From assembly GCF_013294065.1 (NCBI RefSeq), contig NZ_JABSNM010000005.1, positions 222,602 to 264,305 on the forward strand: 41,704 nt of DNA, written 5' to 3'. The position numbers and the translations under genes are program-made. The notes under the pieces were generated by a model that ran no database searches, was not told where the DNA came from, and saw only the letters and a program-made list of their open reading frames with translations. This DNA is from Sphaerotilus uruguayifluvii. GTDB lineage: Bacteria; Pseudomonadota; Gammaproteobacteria; Burkholderiales; Burkholderiaceae_C. Below are positions 8,273 to 14,787 of this stretch, one piece after another (the stretch's first letter is position 1; the number at the start of each line of letters is the position of its first letter).

Positions 8273-8965
8273 ATGCTGAAGGTTTCCGGTCTGCACCAGT
8301 ATTACGGCGGCTCGCACATCCTGCGCGGGCTGGATTTCGAGGCCCGGCTCGGCGAGGTGACGGTCGTGCTCGGCCGCAACGGCGTGGGCAAGACCACGCT
8401 GCTGAAGAGCCTGATGGGCGTGGTGCCGATCCGCAGCGGCGCCGTCACGCTCGACGGCGCCGACATCTCGAAGGACACCTCCTACGACCGGGTGCGCAAG
8501 GGAATGGGCTATGTGCCGCAGGGCCGCGAGATCTTCGGCCGCCTCACGGTCGAGGAGAACCTGCGCATGGGCCTGGCGAGCCGGCCGGCGCGCACGCCGA
8601 TTCCCGCCGAGCTGTTCGAGCTGTTTCCGATCCTGAAGCAGTTCATGCACCGTCGCGGCGGCGACCTCTCGGGCGGCCAGCAGCAGCAGCTTGCCATCGC
8701 CCGCGCGCTGGCGCCGGGGCCGAAGCTGCTCATCCTCGACGAGCCGACCGAGGGCATCCAGCCCAGCATCATCAAGGACATCGGCCGCGTCATCCGCATG
8801 CTGGCCGACCGCGGCGACATGGCCATCGTGCTGGTCGAGCAGTTCTACGACTTCGCCGCCGAGCTGGCCGACCAGTACCTGGTGATGGAGCGCGGCGAGA
8901 TCATCCAGCGCGGCCGCGGCAAGGACATGGAGGCCGAGGGGGTGCGGCAGCTGATGGCGATCTGA
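8273..8965 (+). CDS. urtE: Urea ABC transporter, ATP-binding protein UrtE
   Basis: Second ATPase of the urea importer (LivF-like), 230 residues. Walker A is GRNGVGKT (34-41), the Q-loop region is GYVPQGREIFGRLTV, the signature is a canonical LSGGQQQQLAIARAL, Walker B is LLILDEPTEGIQPSI and the H-loop sits near VLVEQFYDF. The residues after Walker B (EGIQPSI) are typical of UrtE rather than LivF. It starts 31 bp after urtD with a purine-rich AAGGAAAGAGA ribosome-binding site. This closes the operon; no T-rich hairpin terminator is evident in the 72 bp that follow. Confidence 0.97.
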   Translation: MLKVSGLHQYYGGSHILRGLDFEARLGEVTVVLGRNGVGKTTLLKSLMGVVPIRSGAVTLDGADISKDTSYDRVRKGMGYVPQGREIFGRLTVEENLRMGLASRPARTPIPAELFELFPILKQFMHRRGGDLSGGQQQQLAIARALAPGPKLLILDEPTEGIQPSIIKDIGRVIRMLADRGDMAIVLVEQFYDFAAELADQYLVMERGEIIQRGRGKDMEAEGVRQLMAI

Positions 8966-9015
8966 GCTGGCGGGATGACACGTAACCAGTTATTTTCAAG
9001 CTTGTATCTTCATTT

Positions 9016-9035
9016 CTGAATGTGAAACGATTCAG
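9016..9035 (+). promoter_or_regulatory. Inverted repeat just before the lipoprotein start
   Basis: CTGAAT (9016-9021) and ATTCAG (9030-9035) form a perfect 6-bp inverted repeat around an 8-nt spacer, ending 2 nt before the ATG at 9038. It sits in a locally AT-rich stretch (about 8990-9060), unlike the surrounding very GC-rich DNA. It could be an operator or an RNA hairpin that covers the ribosome-binding region. The role is not shown. Confidence 0.35.
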
Positions 9036-9037
9036 GG

Positions 9038-9385
9038 ATGAAAATAAAATCTAAATCCTTGTGGCTAGTGATAGGAAGTGTGCTGCTGACAGGCTGTGCG
9101 ACGCAGAGGGAGGTCTGCCAGCCCAAGATCGATGCAGCTCGGCTGAGCGTCGATCAGGAGTGGCGTGCCGATGCGAAACAGCGCAATGAACAGATCTCGA
9201 GCAGCATCCATGCGACATGCGCGGTTGGTGGTGCTGTTCTACCTCTCGGTAAGGTGGTCAAGGCTGGATGCACTGCCGTTGGAAAGCAGCTGGCATCGAC
9301 CTTCAAGCCGAACGCGCTGGATCCCGACGAAATCAACGAGCGCGTGAAAGCCAAGGTCGCTCCCGAGTGTCGAGCCTATCTTTGA
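9038..9385 (+). CDS. Small cysteine-containing lipoprotein, function unknown
   Basis: Predicted lipoprotein of 115 residues. A basic N-terminus (MKIKSKS) and hydrophobic stretch are followed by the lipobox LLTGC with the lipidated Cys at residue 20. The mature part has four further cysteines, a short glycine/alanine-rich hydrophobic stretch (CAVGGAVLPLGKVVKAGC) between two of them, and a charged C-terminus. I do not recognise a family. Codon usage at the 5' end is clearly more AT-rich than the neighbours, which may indicate acquisition from elsewhere or an expression-tuned start. It lies between the urt operon and a flavoprotein gene on the same strand, with no clear functional link to either. 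Confidence 0.7.
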   Translation: MKIKSKSLWLVIGSVLLTGCATQREVCQPKIDAARLSVDQEWRADAKQRNEQISSSIHATCAVGGAVLPLGKVVKAGCTAVGKQLASTFKPNALDPDEINERVKAKVAPECRAYL

Positions 9386-9406
9386 CCTGGCACTAGACTG
9401 TGCAGG

Positions 9407-10684
9407 ATGTCCTTTCCTGCTTTTTCCCTGAAAGTCGCCGTCGTCGGCGGCGGTCCCGCCGGCCTGATGGCCGCCGATGTGCTGCTCGCCGCCGGCGCGC
9501 AGGTCGAGCTTTTTGACGCCATGCCCTCGGTCGGGCGCAAGTTCCTGCTCGCCGGCAAGGGCGGGCTCAACATCACCCATGCCGAGCCAGAGGCCGCCTT
9601 TCGAGGCCGCTACCGCGAGCGCGCCGCCGAAGTCGGTCGCTGGCTGGACGACTTCGGCCCCGAGGCGCTGCGCGCCTGGGTGCATGCGCAGGGCATTCCG
9701 ACCTTCGTCGGCAGCTCCGGCAAGGTCTTTCCCGAGGGCATGAAGGCCGCGCCGCTGCTGCGCGCCTGGCTGTACCGGCTGCGCGCGGCCGGGCTGGTGC
9801 TGCATGCGCGCCACCGCTGGACCGGGCGGATCGACGCGGTGCCGGGTGGCGGCTGGACGCTGGGCTTCGACACGCCGCAGGGGCCGCGGGCGAGCACGCA
9901 CGATGCGGTCGTGCTGGCGCTGGGCGGCGCGAGCTGGGCGCGGCTGGGCTCGGACGGCGCCTGGCAGCCGTGGCTGGCCGGGCAGGGCGTCGACGTGGCG
10001 CCGCTGGTGCCGGCCAACTGCGGCTTCGACATCGCCTGGAGCGACTTCCTGCGCGAGCGCCATGCCGGCACGCCGCTGAAGAACGTGCGCCTGAAGTTCA
10101 CCGACCGCACCGGCCAGGTCTTCGACCGCCTGGGCGAGGCGGTGCTGGGCGCCGGCGGGCTGGAGGGCAATCTCGTCTACGCCGCCAGCGCGCTGCTGCG
10201 CGACGAGATCGCCGCCTGCGGCCACGCCGACATCGCGCTCGATCTGCTGCCGGCCAAGGACGAGGCGACGCTGGCCGCCGCGCTGGCCAGGGGCCGCGGC
10301 GCGCGTTCGATGATCAACCACCTGAAGGAGCAGGCCGGCATCCACGGCGTGCGCGCGGCGCTGCTGCGCGAGGGGCTGGATGCGGCGCAGTGGACCGCGC
10401 TGTGCGCCGATCCGGCGGCGCTGGCCGCGCGCATCAAGGCGCTGCCGCTGCGCCTGATCGCCGCGCGCCCGATCGACGAGGCGATCAGCAGCGCCGGCGG
10501 CGTGCGCTTCGAGGCGATGGACGCGCGGCAGATGCTCGCGGCGCTGCCGGGCGTGTTCTGCGCCGGCGAGATGATCGACTGGGAGGCCCCGACCGGCGGC
10601 TATCTGCTGACGGCCTGCCTGGCCAGCGGGCGCGCGGCGGGACAGGGGGCGCTGGACTGGCACGCGCACCGGCCGCGGGGCTGA
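9407..10684 (+). CDS. NAD(P)/FAD-dependent oxidoreductase of the BaiN/HI0933 family
   Basis: Flavoprotein of 425 residues. The N-terminal Rossmann fold binds FAD through VVGGGPAGLMAA (glycines at 14-19), followed by SVGRKFLLAGKGGLNIT (about 42-58), which is diagnostic of the HI0933/BaiN family. The middle region has the LALGGASW and SGKVFPEGMKA segments, and the C-terminus closes with GVFCAGEMIDWEAPTGGY, the second FAD-contacting motif. The NITHAEP variant and the short domain resemble the subgroup that databases call TIGR03862 (recalled, not searched). The substrate is unknown. The gene starts 21 bp after the lipoprotein stop with only a weak ribosome-binding site (GCAGG). Confidence 0.88.
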   Translation: MSFPAFSLKVAVVGGGPAGLMAADVLLAAGAQVELFDAMPSVGRKFLLAGKGGLNITHAEPEAAFRGRYRERAAEVGRWLDDFGPEALRAWVHAQGIPTFVGSSGKVFPEGMKAAPLLRAWLYRLRAAGLVLHARHRWTGRIDAVPGGGWTLGFDTPQGPRASTHDAVVLALGGASWARLGSDGAWQPWLAGQGVDVAPLVPANCGFDIAWSDFLRERHAGTPLKNVRLKFTDRTGQVFDRLGEAVLGAGGLEGNLVYAASALLRDEIAACGHADIALDLLPAKDEATLAAALARGRGARSMINHLKEQAGIHGVRAALLREGLDAAQWTALCADPAALAARIKALPLRLIAARPIDEAISSAGGVRFEAMDARQMLAALPGVFCAGEMIDWEAPTGGYLLTACLASGRAAGQGALDWHAHRPRG

Positions 10685-10701
10685 ACGAGGGCAGAAAAAA
10701 A

Positions 10702-10723
10702 GACGCCTCCTTGCGGAGGCGTC
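10702..10723 (-). terminator. Intrinsic terminator of dnaE
   Basis: Perfect 9-bp stem GACGCCTCC/GGAGGCGTC with a TTGC loop. On the minus strand the stem is followed directly by seven or more U residues (A-tract 10694-10701 on the plus strand). The orientation therefore fits the leftward dnaE transcript, whose stop is about 230 bp upstream. On the plus strand there is no U-tract after the stem, so it would serve the flavoprotein gene poorly. Confidence 0.85.
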
Positions 10724-10787
10724 CTTGCCGGTCCCGCTCGGGGCGACCGGGCTCTTCATGCGCTCATCAGTCATCAGGTCTGACGAT

Positions 10788-10812
10788 CATGCCGGTTGAG
10801 TAGGCCGGCATG
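10788..10812. repeat. Perfect hairpin in the dnaE 3' region
   Basis: CATGCCGG (10788-10795) and CCGGCATG (10805-10812) make a perfect 8-bp inverted repeat with a 9-nt loop. It lies between dnaE and its U-tract terminator and would be transcribed in the dnaE 3' untranslated region. There is no adjacent U-tract. It could stabilise the mRNA end; the function is unproven. Confidence 0.5.
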
Positions 10813-10845
10813 CAGGGACTCGTCAACCTGGGATGAAGGTTAGCA

Positions 10846-10923
10846 GCGTGAATCTCTGACGCCGAGACCGATTTTCCGGATCGATCTCCCGAAGATGCGG
10901 GGCGAGCGTGAATATCCGACGCC
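10846..10923. repeat. Two 18-bp direct repeats exactly 60 bp apart
   Basis: The 18-mers at 10846-10863 and 10906-10923 share GCGTGAAT..C/C.GACGCC with two mismatches, and each has GCGT/ACGC ends that can pair. They lie just beyond the dnaE stop codon, within the 272-bp gap that otherwise contains only the two hairpins described. I see no gene in this gap. Confidence 0.45.
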
Positions 10924-10956
10924 CCGGCCGCACGGGCGCTTCGCCGGCCCTTCAGT

Positions 10957-13900
10957 TCAGCCGGCGCTGTCCTCGGTGTAGACGAGCTGGGCCTGCGCGC
11001 CGCACTGCGCCGCCCACTGCGCCAGCGCCTCGTCGCTGGGCCAGAAGCGCGAGCGCTCGCCCAGGTCGATGTCGCCCACCGCCTGCTCGCGCACGATGCG
11101 CAGGCGCACCGGCACGCCGCGCGTCAGCGTCTCGCCGTAGTCGGTGTCTTCCTGCTTCGGTGGATGCGCGGCCAGCACCGCGTCGAGCGACGGCAGCGTG
11201 CGCCCGACCACCACGCGCAGGAAGCGCGCATGGCGGCAGCGCGCCTCGGCCAGGTCCGAGATCTGCTGCACGTTGAAGCGCAGGCCGCCGCTGAAGCGGT
11301 CGGGCTGGACCTTGCCGGTCAGGATCAGCAGCTCGTCGTCCTTGAGCCGCTCGGCGTTGGCGTTGAGCAGCTCCTCGGCCACCACCGCTTCGATCGCGCC
11401 GCTCCTGTCGTCGAGCTTGAAGATCGCCGCGCGGCCGCGCTGGCCGTTGACGACGCGCAGGTCGGCGACGATGCCCGCCACCGTCTGCGGCTCGCGGCTG
11501 TCCTGCAGGTCGGCGATCTCGCGGCGCACGAACTGGCGCACCTCCGGGCCGCTCTGGTCGAACAGATGGCCCGAGAGGTAGTAGCCGATGGCGACCTTCT
11601 CGTGCGACAGGCGCGTCTTCACGTCCCAGGGCTCGACGGCCGGGTAGTCGGGCTCGCGGGTCGAGCTGCCGTGCGCGTCCGCCTCGTCGCCGAAGTCGAA
11701 CAGGCCGCCCTGGTCGGCGTGCGCGGCCTGGTTGTCGGCGTACTCGAAGGCCAGCGTCACGCTGGCCAGCAGCTGCGCGCGCCCGTCCAGGCCGAGCGGA
11801 TGCAGCCTGTCGAAGGCGCCGGCCTTGATCAGCGCCTCGACGACGCGCTTGTTGATGCTCTTCCTGTCGACGCGGTGCGCGAAGTCGAAGATCGAGCGGA
11901 AGGGGCCGCCCTCGGCGCGCGCGCGCAGGATGGCCTCGATCGCGCCCTGGCCGGTGCCCTTGATGGCGCCCAGGCCGTAGCGGATGAGCTTGTCGCCGGC
12001 CTTGCCCGGCGCCGGCTCGAAGCGGTAGACGCCGACGTTGACGTCCGGCGCCTCGAAGGCGATGCCGAAGTGCTTGGTGGCGTCGTCGCGCAGGATCTTG
12101 AGCTTGTCGGTGTCGTCGAGCTCGATGGTCATGTTCGCCGCGTAGAACTCGGCGGTGTGATGGACCTTGATCCAGCCGGTGTGATAGGCCAGGAGCGAAT
12201 AGGCGGCGGCGTGCGACTTGTTGAAGCCGTAGCCGGCGAACTTCTCCATCAGGTCGAAGACCTCGTCGGCCTTGTCCTGGTCGATGCCCTTCTTCGCGGC
12301 GCCCTCGCGGAACAGCAGGCGGTGCTGCGCCATCTCCTCGGGCTTCTTCTTGCCCATCGCGCGGCGCAGCATGTCGGCGCCGCCGAGGCTGTAGCCGCCC
12401 AGCACCTGGGCGGTCTGCATCACCTGCTCCTGGTAGACCATGATGCCGTAGGTCTCGGCCAGCACCGGCTCCACCAGCGGGTGCGGGTACTCGACCACCT
12501 CGCGGCCGTGCTTGCGCGCGACGAAGCTGGGGATCAGGTCCATCGGGCCCGGGCGGTACAGGGCGTTGAGCGCGATCAGGTCTTCCAGCCGGCTCGGCTT
12601 GGCGTCGCGCAGCATGCGCTGCATGCCGCCCGATTCGAACTGGAACACCGCCTCGGTCAGGCCGTCGGAGAAGAGCTTGTAGACCCGTGCGTCGTCGAGC
12701 GGAATGGTCTCGAAGGCGAAGTCCTTGCGGTGCGCATGGCGCGCGACGATGAACTCCTTGGCCAGCTCCAGGATGGTCAGCGTGGCCAGACCCAGGAAGT
12801 CGAACTTCACCAGGCCGATGGCCTCGACGTCGTCCTTGTCGTACTGGCTGACCGCCGAGTCGCTGCCGGGCTGCTGGTACTGCGGGCAGAAGTCGGTGAT
12901 CTTGCCCGGCGCGATCAGCACGCCGCCGGCGTGCATGCCGATGTTGCGCACCATGCCCTCGACGCGGGTGGCCAGCTTCAGCAGCTCGGCCACTTCCTCG
13001 TCGTTCTTCTCGCGCTCCTCGATCTCCGGCGCCTCGTGGCGGGCGTAGATCAGCTTGGACTTGGCCGGGTCGAAGTTGGCCGGCAGCGGCGCCAGCGTCA
13101 CCGTCTTGCCCGGCGGCGCCGGGATCAGCTTGGCGATGGAATCCACATGGCCGTAGCCCATGCCCAGCACGCGGCCGATGTCGCGCAGCGCCGCCTTGGC
13201 CGCCATCGTGCCGAAGGTGGCGATCTGGCTGACGGCCGGGCGGCCGTAGCGGTCCTTGACGTAGTCGATGACGCGGTCGCGGTTGCCCTGGCAGAAGTCG
13301 ATGTCGAAGTCGGGCATCGAGACCCGCTCCGGGTTCAGGAAGCGCTCGAACAGCAGGTTGTACTGCAGCGGGTCCAGGTCGGTGATCGACAGCACGTAGG
13401 CCACCAGCGAGCCCGCGCCCGAGCCCCGGCCCGGGCCCACCGGGCAGCCGTTGGCCTTGGCCCAGCGGATGAAGTCCGACACGATCAGGAAGTAGCCGGG
13501 GAAGCCCATCTTGAGGATGGTCGTCAGCTCGAACTCCAGCCGCTCGACGTAGCGCGGGCGCTCGGCGTCGCGCCTGGCCGGGTCGGGGAAGAGCAGCTTC
13601 AGGCGATCCTCCAGGCCCTCGACGGAGAGCTGGCGGAAGTAGTCGGCCATCGGCATCGACGTGCCGTCGGCCAGCAGCGGCGTGGGGAAGTTGGGCAGCT
13701 GCGGCTTGCCCAGCACCAGCGTGAGGCTGCAGCGTCGGGCGATCTCGACGGTGTTGTCGATCGCGCTCGGGATGTCGGCGAAGAGCGCGGCCATCTCGGC
13801 CTGCGTCTTGAAATGCTGGTCGCGGCTGAAGCGGCGCACGCGCTTGGGGTTGGCCAGCGTGTCGCCGTCGGCCACGCAGACGCGCGCCTCGTGCGCGTCG

Positions 13901-14550
13901 AAGTCGTCGGGCTCCAGGAACTGGATCGGGTGCGTGGCGACGACCGGCAGGCCCAGCTTCGCCGCCAGCGGCACGGTGGCGCGCACGCTGGCCTCGTGGC
14001 CGGCCAGCTGCGCGCGCTGCAGCTCGAGGTAGAAGCGGCCGGGGAAGACCGCCGCCAGCCGCTGCGCGACGTCGCGGGCGCGCGCCGTGTCGCCCACTGC
14101 CAGCGCCTGGCCGACCGCGCCCATCAGGCCGCCGGAGAGCGCGATCAGCCCGCCGCCCAGCTCCTCCAGCCACGCCCACTTCACCCAGGCCTGGTTGCCG
14201 CGCTGCACGTTGGTGATCCACGCGCGCGACAGGATCTCCGACAGGTTCAGATAGCCCTGGCGGTCCTGCACCAGCAGCAGCAGCCGGGTGGCCGGACGCA
14301 CCTCGCCGGCCACCGCCGGGCCGTCGGGCTCGAGCCAGACGTCGACGCCGATGATCGGCTGCACGCCCTTCTTGCGCGCGGCGTTGTAGAACTTGATGCC
14401 GCCGAACAGGTTGGAGAGGTCGGTGATGGCCATCGCGACCTGGCCGTCCTGGGCGGCCGCATCGACCGCGTCGTCGATCCGCAGCGTGCCGTCGACCACG
14501 GAAAACTCGGTGTGGGAGCGCAGATGGACGAAGTTCTTCGGGGCATTCAT
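10957..14550 (-). CDS. dnaE: DNA polymerase III alpha subunit
   Basis: Replicative polymerase subunit of 1197 residues, close to the length usual in Burkholderiales. The start is the ATG at 14550 (MNAPKNFVHLRSH), which places the PHP-domain histidines at 9 and 13. The frame stays open far upstream, but that sequence lacks protein character and covers the neighbouring gene. The palm motifs are intact: GPGRGSGAGSLVAY, PDFDIDF (about 413-419, two catalytic Asp) and VKFDFLGL (about 580, third Asp). Then come the fingers, the helix-hairpin-helix region, an OB-type domain near GIVADLRVVNGQ, and a short C-terminal domain. No intein is present. It is divergent from the tubulin-like gene and ends toward the terminator at 10702-10723. 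Confidence 0.98.
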   Translation of the reverse strand: MNAPKNFVHLRSHTEFSVVDGTLRIDDAVDAAAQDGQVAMAITDLSNLFGGIKFYNAARKKGVQPIIGVDVWLEPDGPAVAGEVRPATRLLLLVQDRQGYLNLSEILSRAWITNVQRGNQAWVKWAWLEELGGGLIALSGGLMGAVGQALAVGDTARARDVAQRLAAVFPGRFYLELQRAQLAGHEASVRATVPLAAKLGLPVVATHPIQFLEPDDFDAHEARVCVADGDTLANPKRVRRFSRDQHFKTQAEMAALFADIPSAIDNTVEIARRCSLTLVLGKPQLPNFPTPLLADGTSMPMADYFRQLSVEGLEDRLKLLFPDPARRDAERPRYVERLEFELTTILKMGFPGYFLIVSDFIRWAKANGCPVGPGRGSGAGSLVAYVLSITDLDPLQYNLLFERFLNPERVSMPDFDIDFCQGNRDRVIDYVKDRYGRPAVSQIATFGTMAAKAALRDIGRVLGMGYGHVDSIAKLIPAPPGKTVTLAPLPANFDPAKSKLIYARHEAPEIEEREKNDEEVAELLKLATRVEGMVRNIGMHAGGVLIAPGKITDFCPQYQQPGSDSAVSQYDKDDVEAIGLVKFDFLGLATLTILELAKEFIVARHAHRKDFAFETIPLDDARVYKLFSDGLTEAVFQFESGGMQRMLRDAKPSRLEDLIALNALYRPGPMDLIPSFVARKHGREVVEYPHPLVEPVLAETYGIMVYQEQVMQTAQVLGGYSLGGADMLRRAMGKKKPEEMAQHRLLFREGAAKKGIDQDKADEVFDLMEKFAGYGFNKSHAAAYSLLAYHTGWIKVHHTAEFYAANMTIELDDTDKLKILRDDATKHFGIAFEAPDVNVGVYRFEPAPGKAGDKLIRYGLGAIKGTGQGAIEAILRARAEGGPFRSIFDFAHRVDRKSINKRVVEALIKAGAFDRLHPLGLDGRAQLLASVTLAFEYADNQAAHADQGGLFDFGDEADAHGSSTREPDYPAVEPWDVKTRLSHEKVAIGYYLSGHLFDQSGPEVRQFVRREIADLQDSREPQTVAGIVADLRVVNGQRGRAAIFKLDDRSGAIEAVVAEELLNANAERLKDDELLILTGKVQPDRFSGGLRFNVQQISDLAEARCRHARFLRVVVGRTLPSLDAVLAAHPPKQEDTDYGETLTRGVPVRLRIVREQAVGDIDLGERSRFWPSDEALAQWAAQCGAQAQLVYTEDSAG

Positions 14551-14787
14551 CGCGGGATTGTAGGCAGCAGCTGTTGCAACTCGTGTCAGATGTCGTGATC
14601 TCTGCAACTTCAGGTGCCGGACTGGAAGTGGAAATAACGCAAAATGCCAGCGGATTACCCCGCATTTCCGGGGGCAGACGGGGCGATCCGGCGGTGGGGG
14701 GCCGGCGGTTTGCCGGGACCATATCGACCGGCCGGGCGGCAGCGTTGCCGCTTCCGGCGTGACGACATTGCTGGATACGACGCTGAC
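14551..14787. promoter_or_regulatory. Divergent control region, dnaE / tubulin-like gene
   Basis: 237 bp with no supported gene. It contains the palindrome GTTGCAAC at 14573-14580 with a half-site TGCAAC at 14603-14608 (near the dnaE start), and a small hairpin CCCCG/CGGGG at 14658-14673. No convincing -35/-10 pair could be picked by eye. The open frame from 14644 into the tubulin-like gene is treated as untranslated. Confidence 0.4.
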
